From NCBI GenBank assembly GCA_016741995.1, contig JACVCO010000023.1, positions 1 through 52,219 on the forward strand: a stretch of 52,219 nucleotides of DNA, in the 5' to 3' direction. Source of the stretch: Hydrogenophaga sp. (GTDB taxonomy: Bacteria > Pseudomonadota > Gammaproteobacteria > Burkholderiales > Burkholderiaceae_C). This document shows, in pieces, positions 34,838 through 42,324 of the stretch (position 1 is its first letter; every line of letters begins with the position of its first letter). The notes below the pieces were generated by a model. It was not told the DNA's origin and ran no database searches. It worked only from the letters and a program-made list of their open reading frames with translations. Position numbers and translations under genes: made by a program.

Positions 34838-35581
34838 ATGCCTCACGCCGTCTCCCGCCTGCGCGCCGCGCGACTGGCCGCCGCCACCAAACCCTTCAAC
34901 GCGCGCGGCAGCGCCCCCGGCCGCTGCGAGCGTTGCCGCCTCTACGGCGCGTACTGCATCTGCGATCTGCAGCCCGCCGCGCACGCCCGCGCCGGCGTGT
35001 GCCTGTTGATGGGCGACATCGAAGCCATCAAACCCAGCAACACCGGCTGGCTGATCGCCGACCTCGTGCCCGAGACCCATGCCTTCCAGTGGTCGCGCAC
35101 GGTGATCGACCCCGCACTCATCGCTCTGCTCAACGACCCGCGGTGGCAGCCCTACGTGGTGTTCCCCGGTGAATTCGTGCCGCCCGAGCGGGTGGTGACC
35201 GAGCTGCTGCCGCCCGCCGCGCACGGCGGCGAGATCAAGCGCCCGCTGTTCGTGCTGCTCGACGGCACCTGGTCCGAGGCGCGCAAGATGTTCAACAAGA
35301 GCCGCTACCTCGACGGCTTCCCCGTGCTGAGCCTGACCCCCGGCGAACCCGGCAACTACCGCCTGCGCCGCGCCGCGCGCGACGACCACTTGTGCACCGC
35401 GGAGGTGGCGGCCCTGTGCCTCTCACTCGCCGGCGAACCGCGCGCGGGGGAAACGCTGTCGGCCTGGTTGGGGGTGTTCACCGAGCACTACCTCAAGGGC
35501 AAACAGAACCGGGCGGTGGATAGGGGGAGTGAGGTGCATGAGCGGCTGCGGGAACTGGCCCTGGCCGAGCCCGCCGCTTGA
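34838..35581 (+). CDS. DTW-domain tRNA-uridine aminocarboxypropyltransferase-like protein
   Basis: A 247-residue protein. Zinc-like cysteines occur in CERCRLYGAYCIC, and the DTW signature appears as LLDGTWSEARKMF. Members transfer an aminocarboxypropyl group from SAM to tRNA uridine (acp3U), as E. coli TapT does. ATG 34838 is chosen because upstream in-frame codons overlap the previous gene's stop and have no conserved sequence. Target position is not readable from sequence. Confidence 0.88.
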   Translation: MPHAVSRLRAARLAAATKPFNARGSAPGRCERCRLYGAYCICDLQPAAHARAGVCLLMGDIEAIKPSNTGWLIADLVPETHAFQWSRTVIDPALIALLNDPRWQPYVVFPGEFVPPERVVTELLPPAAHGGEIKRPLFVLLDGTWSEARKMFNKSRYLDGFPVLSLTPGEPGNYRLRRAARDDHLCTAEVAALCLSLAGEPRAGETLSAWLGVFTEHYLKGKQNRAVDRGSEVHERLRELALAEPAA

Positions 35582-35677
35582 CCCGACCGTTGGTGTGACT
35601 GGATGAAACGCCGGTGCCAGCCGGTGTGTGGCGCGCGTAGGATGGCCCGTTCCTCCACTGCGCCGAGGCCACAGGCC

Positions 35678-36523
35678 ATGCCCAAGGAAACGTCCCGAAC
35701 TCCCGAAATTCTCATCGTTGCCGCGGTGCTCGCCGTCGGCGGCTACCTGGCGTGGCGGCACTACCAGCCCGAGCCCGCTGCACCGGCCGAAGCCCCTGTT
35801 GCCACCGCACCCGCGCCGGCCACCCCCACCGCACCACCCGCCGAGCCCGCCATCCAGCACCCCGTGGAGCCCCCGGCCGCCGAGCCGGCCCCACAAGCGC
35901 CTTTGCCCGCGCTCGCCGACGCTGACCCTTACCTGCGCGACGCGCTCACCGGCCTGCTGGGCCGCGAGCGCGTGCTCAATGCCTTGCAGATCGACGGCTT
36001 CGCGCGGCGCGTGGTGGCCACGGTGGACAACCTGGGCCGCTCGCACGCACCGGTGACGGTGTGGCCGGTGGTGCCCACGCCCGGGCGCTTTGCGGCGGCC
36101 AAGGCCGCCGATGGCAGCGAACTGATTGCGCCCGACAACGCGCGCCGCTACGCGCCCTTCGTGGCGTTCGCCGAATCGGTGGACAGCGCGCAGGCGGTGG
36201 CGCTGTACCGCCGGCTCTACCCGCTGTTCCAGCAGGCGTACGAGGAACTGGGTTTCCCCAACCGCTACTTCAACGACCGGTTGGTGCAGGTGATGGACCA
36301 GCTGATTGCCACGCCTGTGCCCGCCGCACCACCGGCCGTGAAGCTGGTGGAGGTGAAGGGCGATGTGCCGTCCACGCGCCCCTGGGTGCGCTACGAGTAC
36401 GCCGACCCGGCGCTCGAATCGCTCTCGGCCGGGCAGAAGATCCTGCTGCGCGTGGGCGCCGACAACCAGCGCCGCCTGCAGGCCAAGTTGGTGGATTTGC
36501 GCGGCCGTGTCGCGCGGCGCTGA
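35678..36523 (+). CDS. DUF3014 family membrane-anchored protein
   Basis: A 281-residue protein with one N-terminal membrane helix (about 11-27, ILIVAAVLAVGGYLAWR), a Pro/Ala-rich linker of some 60 residues, and a DUF3014 domain (DPYLRDALTGLLGRERVLNAL, then FARRVVATVDNL). Function of the family is not established; the layout suggests a periplasmic domain tethered by a flexible arm. It ends 1 bp before pcp and is likely co-transcribed. Confidence 0.83.
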   Translation: MPKETSRTPEILIVAAVLAVGGYLAWRHYQPEPAAPAEAPVATAPAPATPTAPPAEPAIQHPVEPPAAEPAPQAPLPALADADPYLRDALTGLLGRERVLNALQIDGFARRVVATVDNLGRSHAPVTVWPVVPTPGRFAAAKAADGSELIAPDNARRYAPFVAFAESVDSAQAVALYRRLYPLFQQAYEELGFPNRYFNDRLVQVMDQLIATPVPAAPPAVKLVEVKGDVPSTRPWVRYEYADPALESLSAGQKILLRVGADNQRRLQAKLVDLRGRVARR

Positions 36524-36524
36524 C

Positions 36525-37166
36525 ATGCGCCCGACCGTTTTGCTCACGGGGTTCGACCCGTTCGGCGGCCAGCCCGTGAACCCGAGTTGGCTGGCCGTGA
36601 AAACGCTGCACGGCCGGCAGGTGCTGGGCCATCGCATCGTGGCCGCGCAAGTGCCCACGGTGTTTGGTGAATCGCTGCGCTCGCTCGCGGCCTTGCTGCA
36701 CCAGCACCAGCCCGCGCTGGCCATCTGTGTGGGCCAGGCCGGCGGGCGCCAGGCCATCTCGCTCGAGCGCGTGGCCATCAACGTGAACGACGCGCCCATC
36801 GCCGACAACGCGGGCGCGCAGCCGGTGGACACCCCCGTGCAGCCTGGCGCTCCCGCTGCCTACTTCACCGGCCTGCCCATCAAGGCCATGGACGCCGCGC
36901 TGCAAGCCGAAGGCATCGCGGTGGAGGTCTCGCAAACCGCGGGCACCTTCGTCTGCAACCACCTGTTCTACGGCCTCATGCACACGCTGGCCACGCAACC
37001 CGCGCTGCGCCACGCGCGCGGCGGTTTCATCCACGTGCCCTGGCTGCCCGAGCAGGGCACGCCGAACATGGCGCTGGCCGACATCGCGCGTGGCCTGCAC
37101 CTGGCGGTGCGCTGTGCGTTGCAGGTGCGGCAGGACGAGGCGCTGGGCGCGGGCGCCACGCACTGA
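36525..37166 (+). CDS. pcp: Pyroglutamyl peptidase I
   Basis: A 213-residue cytosolic cysteine peptidase removing N-terminal pyroglutamate. The catalytic triad is readable: Glu in SLERVAIN, Cys in AGTFVCNHLFYG, His in GFIHVPWLP. The start TVLLTGFDPFGG is the family signature. ATG 36525 sits 1 bp after the DUF3014 stop, indicating translational coupling. Length matches the family's usual 215 or so. Confidence 0.94.
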   Translation: MRPTVLLTGFDPFGGQPVNPSWLAVKTLHGRQVLGHRIVAAQVPTVFGESLRSLAALLHQHQPALAICVGQAGGRQAISLERVAINVNDAPIADNAGAQPVDTPVQPGAPAAYFTGLPIKAMDAALQAEGIAVEVSQTAGTFVCNHLFYGLMHTLATQPALRHARGGFIHVPWLPEQGTPNMALADIARGLHLAVRCALQVRQDEALGAGATH

Positions 37167-37175
37167 GGCCAGGGG

Positions 37176-37592
37176 TCACGCCGGGTCGCGCGTGAGCGCA
37201 TCGGCCACCCGTTGCGTGGCCTCGATCAGATCTTTCGTGAGGCGCTCGTTCACGTCGAGCAGGCCTTCGTATTCACCGACATTGCGCCTGCCGTGGCACA
37301 GGTCGAGCACGCGCCACACCTCGGGCCCCAGCCCCAGTGTGTGCGGCAGCACCTGGAACACGATGTAGCGCTGGCTGGGGCGAAAGCCCGCACGGCGCAA
37401 GGCTGCGAGGCACAGGGCGTGGGCAGCGTTGTAGGCCAGGTCGAACCGGCTTTCCAGGGCCAGCGCCCCGTTGCGCGCGTCAGCCAGCCTTGCGAGGCCG
37501 CTTCGCAGCAGGCCGGCCAGTTCGGCTGCGTCCGGGGGCTCGTTCTTGAGTGGCTTCCCCGGCCCGCTCAGGTTCTGCAGTTCCGCGCTCAT
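37176..37592 (-). CDS. HEPN-like protein, partner of the MNT gene
   Basis: A 138-residue helical protein resembling small HEPN proteins that pair with minimal nucleotidyltransferases: LARLADARNGALALESRFDLAYNAAH, then VLPHTLGLGPEVWRVLDLCH and RRNVGEYEG. The HEPN RNase motif (R-x4-H) is not intact here; RRN...EYEG replaces it, so the type may differ from the HepT toxins. Its first 113 bp overlap the end of the MNT gene. The pair is probably a toxin-antitoxin module, but polarity is inferred. Confidence 0.72.
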   Translation of the reverse strand: MSAELQNLSGPGKPLKNEPPDAAELAGLLRSGLARLADARNGALALESRFDLAYNAAHALCLAALRRAGFRPSQRYIVFQVLPHTLGLGPEVWRVLDLCHGRRNVGEYEGLLDVNERLTKDLIEATQRVADALTRDPA

Positions 37593-38169
37593 GGCCCGAC
37601 GCCTCCTCGCCGATCAGCCCGATCCTGGGCTGCTGCATCACTCGCGTGACGAAGGCGCGATCCTCTTGCTGGCGCTGCTGCCATTCCCCGGGGGAGTAGA
37701 TCGTGGGGTTGATCGCTCTGGCGATCCGTTGGCTTGCCGGCTCCAGCGCACTGAGCACATCGGCATAGCCCAGGGTCGGGCTGACCACGATCAGGTCCAC
37801 ATCGCTGTTGGCTGTGTCGTCCTGCCGGGCGATCGAACCATGGATGAAGGCGACATCGATGTCGGCCGCCAGCGGTGCGAGGGCGCTGCGCACCACATCG
37901 GCCACGCCGACCGTCTTGATGACCAGGCCGCGCAGTTCCGCGAACACCGGGCACGCGGCGTTGGCCTGGTAGTGCTTCTGGTTGCCCACCGGGCGCAGCG
38001 TGATCACCCCGGCCGCGGCCAGATCGGCCAACTCGCGCTGCACCGCGCCCGTGCCCGAGCGGGCCAGCGCTATCACCTCGTTGGCGAAGTAGCTGCGGTC
38101 GGGCGTGGAGAACAGCACCGCCAGCACGCGCTGGCGCACTTTCGGGAACAGGGCATCGGCAATGTTCAT
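37480..38169 (-). CDS. HTH-nucleotidyltransferase (MNT-like) protein
   Basis: A 229-residue protein. Residues 1-70 form a winged-helix DNA-binding domain (FANEVIALARSGTGAVQRELADL). Residues about 100-180 are a minimal nucleotidyltransferase with HGSIARQDDTANSDVDL (Gly111, Ser112, Asp123, Asp125). Relatives end near residue 190, but here the frame continues about 40 residues (HERGTAEPERAG and on) through the start of the HEPN gene. A one-base indel before the HEPN ATG could restore an ATGA junction, so a frameshift at the 3' end is possible. ATG 38169 lies against an 18-bp palindrome. Confidence 0.78.
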   Translation of the reverse strand: MNIADALFPKVRQRVLAVLFSTPDRSYFANEVIALARSGTGAVQRELADLAAAGVITLRPVGNQKHYQANAACPVFAELRGLVIKTVGVADVVRSALAPLAADIDVAFIHGSIARQDDTANSDVDLIVVSPTLGYADVLSALEPASQRIARAINPTIYSPGEWQQRQQEDRAFVTRVMQQPRIGLIGEEASGHERGTAEPERAGEATQERAPGRSRTGRPAAKRPRKAG

Positions 38170-38170
38170 G

Positions 38171-38214
38171 AATAAACCCAAAACGGGTGTGATCGTACCC
38201 GTTTTGGGTTTATT
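38171..38214 (-). promoter_or_regulatory. 18-bp perfect palindromic operator/promoter of the MNT-HEPN pair
   Basis: AATAAACCCAAAACGGGT (38171-38188) and its exact complement (38197-38214) enclose the 8-base spacer GTGATCGT. It ends 1 bp before the MNT start codon. On the minus strand TTGATT (38219-38214) and TACGAT (38197-38192), 18 bases apart, make a plausible promoter overlapping the palindrome, so binding of the gene's own HTH domain would block it. No Shine-Dalgarno is seen. Confidence 0.72.
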
Positions 38215-38217
38215 GAA

Positions 38218-38541
38218 TCAAGCCTGCCACACCCCGAACCCCGCCGAGCGCAGGTCGATCGCCACCTCGATCTCCTTGTCCACCGCGTCGTCGTAGCGCA
38301 TGGGGTTGAAGCCTTCGTACAGATCGGGCAGCAGGCGCAGGCCGTAGCGGAAAACGTAGGCGTTGGCCTGGATGCCGGCCTTGTGTTTGTCGAAGCGCAG
38401 GTCCGGGTCCAGCCCCGTCATGCCCACGTACACGCAGGGCCTGCCCGCCACGTAGCCCGGGTTGCAATCGCGGAACTTGCGTTCCAGCAGCACGTCGGGG
38501 TGCAGCTCGATCACGTAGACGTGGTGGTGCGGGCGGGGCAT
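38218..38541 (-). CDS. GIY-YIG-like small protein
   Basis: A 107-residue protein. HVYVIELHPDVL then RPCVYVGMTGLDPDLRFDKHKAG resembles the GIY-YIG nuclease fold (V-Y-V...VYVGMT-x-R/K-x-H). The usual Glu metal ligand is not clearly placed, so catalysis is uncertain. ATG 38541 gives a short leader; longer frames lack conservation. The gene ends against the palindrome of the MNT pair and is divergent from srkA (about 55 bp). Confidence 0.6.
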   Translation of the reverse strand: MPRPHHHVYVIELHPDVLLERKFRDCNPGYVAGRPCVYVGMTGLDPDLRFDKHKAGIQANAYVFRYGLRLLPDLYEGFNPMRYDDAVDKEIEVAIDLRSAGFGVWQA

Positions 38542-38596
38542 GGGGCGCAAGTATCGGTTCACGCCTAGAATCGCGCCCTTTTTGCGCGGAGCCGCC

Positions 38597-39634
38597 ATGC
38601 ACCTGGAGATTGCGCAGTCCACCCCCACCGCCGCGGCCATCGCGCGGGTGGTGCAGGCCCACTACCCGCTGGGCGACGTGGTGGCGGGCGAGCTGCTGCG
38701 CCGCGGCTTCAACCACGTGTACCGCCTCACCCTGGCCGACGGCCGCCACGTGGTGGCGCGCCTGTGTGCCGAGCGCCCGCGCGGCGAACCACAACTGGCC
38801 TACGAGGCCGCCGTGCTGGAGCATCTGCGCGCGCGCGGCTGCCCCGTGGCCATTGGCTTGCCCACCCGCAGTGGCGATGTGTTCATGCATGTGCCTCTGC
38901 CCGAAGGCGAGCACGCGCTCATGCTGTTCGAACACCTGGACGGCGAAGCCACCGCCGACGTGCCCGAGAACATCCAGGCCTTCGGCCGCGGCCTGGCGCA
39001 ACTGCACGCCGCCGGCGAAGGCTTCGAAAGCAGCGCCCCCCACTACACGCTCGACCTCGACCACCTGCTCATGCGCCCCCTGCAGCGCCTGCTGCAAGCC
39101 CCCACCATGACGGCCGAACTGCGCCCGCAATACGAAGCGCTGGGCCAGCGCCTGCAAGATCGCATCCTCGCCATGGGCCCGCTCACGCAGGTGCTCTGCC
39201 ATGGCGACGCGCACAGCGACAACAACTTCATCCGCACCCACGAAGGCGGCGAACGCGAAGCCGTGTTCTTCGATTTCGACGAAACCGGCCCCGGCTACCT
39301 GGCCTACGAACTCGCCGTCTACCCCTGGTGGCTGCACCCCCGCAATGTGGACGGCGTGTGGAGCGACAAAGCCCTGGCGCGCTGGCACGCCTTCATCGCC
39401 GCCTACCGCAGCGTGCGCGAACCCACCGAGGCGGATCTGGCCGCCCTCGCACCCTTCATGGCCGTGCGGCAGTTCTGGCTGCTGGGTGAATACGCCGGCC
39501 GCGTGCCCGTGTGGGGCTCGCAGGCCATGCCGCTGGATTACCTGCAGCGGCAGGTGAAGGTGTTGACGCAGTGGGAGACGCTGGAGGTGCCGCTGGTGGG
39601 TGCTGCTGACGTGCCCGCAGCGCCCAAGGCTTGA
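38597..39634 (+). CDS. srkA: Stress response kinase A (YihE)
   Basis: A 345-residue APH-type kinase. Catalytic CHGDAHSDNNFIR and the metal motif VFFDFDETGPG are intact, and the N-terminus reads GELLRRGFNHVYRL. In E. coli SrkA phosphorylates serine/threonine residues and counters MazF-type toxins under stress. ATG 38597 is preferred over upstream in-frame starts. Its position next to a toxin-antitoxin-like pair is noteworthy but could be chance. Confidence 0.9.
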   Translation: MHLEIAQSTPTAAAIARVVQAHYPLGDVVAGELLRRGFNHVYRLTLADGRHVVARLCAERPRGEPQLAYEAAVLEHLRARGCPVAIGLPTRSGDVFMHVPLPEGEHALMLFEHLDGEATADVPENIQAFGRGLAQLHAAGEGFESSAPHYTLDLDHLLMRPLQRLLQAPTMTAELRPQYEALGQRLQDRILAMGPLTQVLCHGDAHSDNNFIRTHEGGEREAVFFDFDETGPGYLAYELAVYPWWLHPRNVDGVWSDKALARWHAFIAAYRSVREPTEADLAALAPFMAVRQFWLLGEYAGRVPVWGSQAMPLDYLQRQVKVLTQWETLEVPLVGAADVPAAPKA

Positions 39635-39635
39635 A

Positions 39636-40565
39636 CTACGCCCGCATCGGCAAGGTGCTGCGGCACAGGGGGTAGTTCTTGCAACCCCAGAACAGTGAAC
39701 CCCCGTTCTTGGGTTGCCGTTCCACCATCTTCACGCCACAACTCGCGCAGGTCGGGCGCGCGTAGTCGCCCTCGAAAGCCACCGCCAGCAAAGCCTGCTG
39801 TTGTTCGGGTGTGCGTTGTTTGATCAGACCCAGCAGGCCCGCGCCGTCCAGCAAGTGAATGCCATTGCTCTTGGCAAAAGACGTTGCATCTGCCGTGAAC
39901 GTGGACGACGTGGCGTAGGTCCCGCGCTTCACACCTTGCGATGCCATCACGCCGAAGAACTCGCGCATCTCCTTCACGCCCACCTGCTTGCCGCGCCAGT
40001 GCTTGCACTGCACCACCAGCGCCGGGCCAGACGCGTTCTTTGAATGCAACCAGATATCCACGCCCCCGTCTGCCCCGTGTGACTGCGTGCGTGTTTCGAA
40101 CCCGGCCTGCGCGAACAGTGTCTCGCACACCGCCTCGAAGCGCCGCCATTCGATGGCGTCGAACACCGCGGCACTCCATTGTTTGGGCGGTGTGCCGTCT
40201 GCCTTGGTGGAGAACGCGTCCGCTGCGCGCCACGGCGCGTGCCTCGGCGGGAGTGCATCGCCATCGCGCAGCGCCGCAACGCGGTTCCTGGTGGGGTTGA
40301 ACTCGGGGTCTACCTGGGGCAACGGCGGTTGGTCTGCCGCCTTGTTCATCAGCACGTCAATGGCCACGAACACAGCGCCAATGCCCAAGGCCACTAAGGC
40401 TGGCATGTGCAGTGCCTTGGCTGCCCCACCCAAAGGCCCGGCACCAGACAGGAAGAGCGACATGACAAACAGGCCCGCGCCCAGCGCCATGGTGGTCAGC
40501 CCCTTTTCCCTGAATGGGCGCCGCGCGCGTTTTCCCCGAGACGAGCGCCGTCGGTATCCGGCCAT
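39636..40565 (-). CDS. Membrane-anchored Mrr-like restriction endonuclease with topoisomerase zinc finger
   Basis: A 309-residue protein. Residues 1-25 are strongly basic; two membrane helices follow (about 26-45 and 50-68). Residues about 130-240 are an Mrr-type nuclease: WRRFEAVCETLFAQAGF, GADGGVDIWL and VVQCKHW give the D-QxK core. The C-terminus is a topoisomerase-type zinc finger (CASCGVKM ... FWGCKNYPLC). A GGGAG site precedes ATG 40565. Likely role: cleavage of modified or foreign DNA from the membrane face; restriction function is inferred from the family. Confidence 0.85.
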   Translation of the reverse strand: MAGYRRRSSRGKRARRPFREKGLTTMALGAGLFVMSLFLSGAGPLGGAAKALHMPALVALGIGAVFVAIDVLMNKAADQPPLPQVDPEFNPTRNRVAALRDGDALPPRHAPWRAADAFSTKADGTPPKQWSAAVFDAIEWRRFEAVCETLFAQAGFETRTQSHGADGGVDIWLHSKNASGPALVVQCKHWRGKQVGVKEMREFFGVMASQGVKRGTYATSSTFTADATSFAKSNGIHLLDGAGLLGLIKQRTPEQQQALLAVAFEGDYARPTCASCGVKMVERQPKNGGSLFWGCKNYPLCRSTLPMRA

Positions 40566-40638
40566 GGTGGTCTCCCTGTATTGACTATTGGTCTGCGGCG
40601 GCATGATGCCGTAGTACACGAAAACCGGGGAGGTTGGC

Positions 40639-41115
40639 ATGGCAGGAAAAGGCCAGGGGAGCCTGCGATTTGCGTGGTTGGCATGTCCCGCATGCTGCTT
40701 GGTGGGCGCTTTGCACGGCGCATGGGCACTGACGGTGTACCGATGCGAGGCCAACGGCAAAGCCACCTATTCGCACGAGCCTTGTATTGGCGCCAAGGCC
40801 GTAGACACCACGCCCACCCAAGGCCTGGACAAGTCAAGCGGTGTCAGCCGAAAGGGAGCGGATGTGCGCCGCGACGAAATGAACCGTCAGCTCAGCGACG
40901 CCATGCGTCCTATCACTGGCATGTCGCACGAGGATCGCAAAACGCGGCACCGCAGATCCAAGTTGAGCGCAGCGGCGCAGGTGGAATGCACAGTGCTGGA
41001 TACCCGCATTGCCAACAAAGAAGCGGCAGAACGTGTGGCGAAGCCAACTGACTTGGCGGAGGCGCAAACGGCGTTGTTTCAGAGCAGGAGGCGGTACCGG
41101 GAGCTGGGATGTTGA
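40639..41115 (+). CDS. Secreted DUF4124-like protein
   Basis: A 158-residue protein with a signal peptide (RFAWLACPACCLVGALHGAWA) and an N-terminal DUF4124-like motif (LTVYRCEANGKATYSHEPC, with two Cys likely disulfide-bonded). The remainder is a charged helical tail. The family function is unknown. It lies divergent from the Mrr-like gene with a 73-bp gap and just before the TIR block. Confidence 0.7.
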   Translation: MAGKGQGSLRFAWLACPACCLVGALHGAWALTVYRCEANGKATYSHEPCIGAKAVDTTPTQGLDKSSGVSRKGADVRRDEMNRQLSDAMRPITGMSHEDRKTRHRRSKLSAAAQVECTVLDTRIANKEAAERVAKPTDLAEAQTALFQSRRRYRELGC

Positions 41116-41152
41116 TGCATAGCGAATGCCCATATCGCGGATGGCAATCAAA

Positions 41153-41159
41153 GTTAGGC
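41153..41159 (+). mobile_element. Isolated integron-type core site GTTAGGC
   Basis: GTTAGGC, identical to the core at 16938, occurs 28 bp before the TIR gene. The preceding bases CAAAGTTAGGC also match the end of the class 1 attI site over 11 bases. A 7-base core will occur by chance, so this is suggestive only. Confidence 0.35.
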
Positions 41160-41187
41160 GTCTCCAACGCCGGCCCAAGGAGGCCTT

Positions 41188-42231
41188 ATGTCCCTTGCTG
41201 AGAGAACTGATGAGCTGAAACGATTAATCCAAGCCTTTGAGGCTGAAGCCGGAAAGTTCCATCCGCTGGCGCTCTCATTGTTGTATGTGACGCAATCTGG
41301 TCGCAGCTTCAATCGCTCATTCGCGAAGCCAAATCACGCGATCCCGTTGTGGCAGTACTACGGTGCGATCAAGAACCACACCGGCGCCGTTGAACTTGCG
41401 AGAAATCTTAGAAATAGCGATCTTAAGTGGGGCGTACGCGGTGCCGAGTTGACCTGCTTCGGTGTACTTGAAGGTGAAGGCTGTGAACTATTTCTTCGTA
41501 TGGCGCAGCGCGCCGGCACTCTTTTCGACGAAAAGGAAGCCAATACTCTCAAGTCGAAGATGACGCAAGAGATACAGGATGCGGAATTGGCGAGGCATGC
41601 ACCAGCCAAACCCGCTTTAGTGTCAAACGATAACCCGCTAGCACTATGGCTGAACTACCTGCTTTTTCACCTATCGCTAACCAACCCAGGAAGGGAGCGG
41701 GCTCAACGCATTGATCCCGACCCGTTTACCCTCTCTCTGCTTGCACTGGAGCGACTTTTCTCGCAGCGCTCAATTGAAAAGGTAGATAAGTCAGTTCAGC
41801 CGCTGTCATCACTCAGATTCAAAGTGGCAATGTCATTCCCGGGCGAGCGACGGCAGTATGTCTCTGCAACGGTCTCTGCTTTGCGACCGCATTTGCCGCC
41901 TGACTCCATCTTCTATGACTACGACTATCAAGCTCAGCTAGCCAAGCCCAATCTGGATATCCTCTTGCAAGACATCTATCGCAATAGGACCGACCTAGTC
42001 GTAATCTTCCTGTGCGAGGAGTACACCGAGAAGCAATGGTGCGGACTTGAGTGGCGTGCGATCCGGGATCTGATCAAGCAAAAAAAGGACGATCAGATCA
42101 TGTTTGTTCGATTTGATGACGCTCCCGTTGACGGCGTTCTTTCACTTGACGGCTATGTCGATGCCAGGGTGCACACGCCTGAAAAGTTAGCTGAATTCAT
42201 TCAACAACGAGTACAGACTCGCGTGGAGTGA
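41188..42231 (+). CDS. TIR-domain protein with novel N-terminal domain
   Basis: A 347-residue protein. Residues 1-205 form an unrecognised helical domain with aromatic and acidic patches (LWQYYGAIKNHTGAVELARN). Residues about 210-340 form a TIR domain: FKVAMSFPGERRQYV, IFYDYDYQAQ, VVIFLCEEYTEKQWCGLEWRAI, with Glu288 in the position of the NADase catalytic glutamate. Bacterial TIR proteins typically deplete NAD+ or make signalling nucleotides in anti-phage defence; this one is unproven. AAGGAGG precedes ATG. Codons are much AT-richer than the chromosome, indicating transfer. Confidence 0.85.
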   Translation: MSLAERTDELKRLIQAFEAEAGKFHPLALSLLYVTQSGRSFNRSFAKPNHAIPLWQYYGAIKNHTGAVELARNLRNSDLKWGVRGAELTCFGVLEGEGCELFLRMAQRAGTLFDEKEANTLKSKMTQEIQDAELARHAPAKPALVSNDNPLALWLNYLLFHLSLTNPGRERAQRIDPDPFTLSLLALERLFSQRSIEKVDKSVQPLSSLRFKVAMSFPGERRQYVSATVSALRPHLPPDSIFYDYDYQAQLAKPNLDILLQDIYRNRTDLVVIFLCEEYTEKQWCGLEWRAIRDLIKQKKDDQIMFVRFDDAPVDGVLSLDGYVDARVHTPEKLAEFIQQRVQTRVE

Positions 42232-42324
42232 TCAAGGAAGCATCAACGGGTCATTAGGTCCGCTTGGCTCAAACATTGGGTATTAAAAATCAACCTTCAC
42301 TGTCGTGCTGGCGACTTTCACTAC

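Noticed and set aside
38171..38214. The 18-bp palindrome as a terminator for the GIY-YIG-like gene
   Set aside because: The arms are only moderately GC-rich, there is no T-tract after the stem, and it abuts the MNT start codon with promoter-like hexamers, so an operator fits better.
42241..42280. Possible attC between the TIR and membrane-protein genes
   Set aside because: CATCAAC and ATTGGGT loosely resemble core sites but do not pair, and no L boxes or stem are seen; the spacing of about 40 bp is too short.
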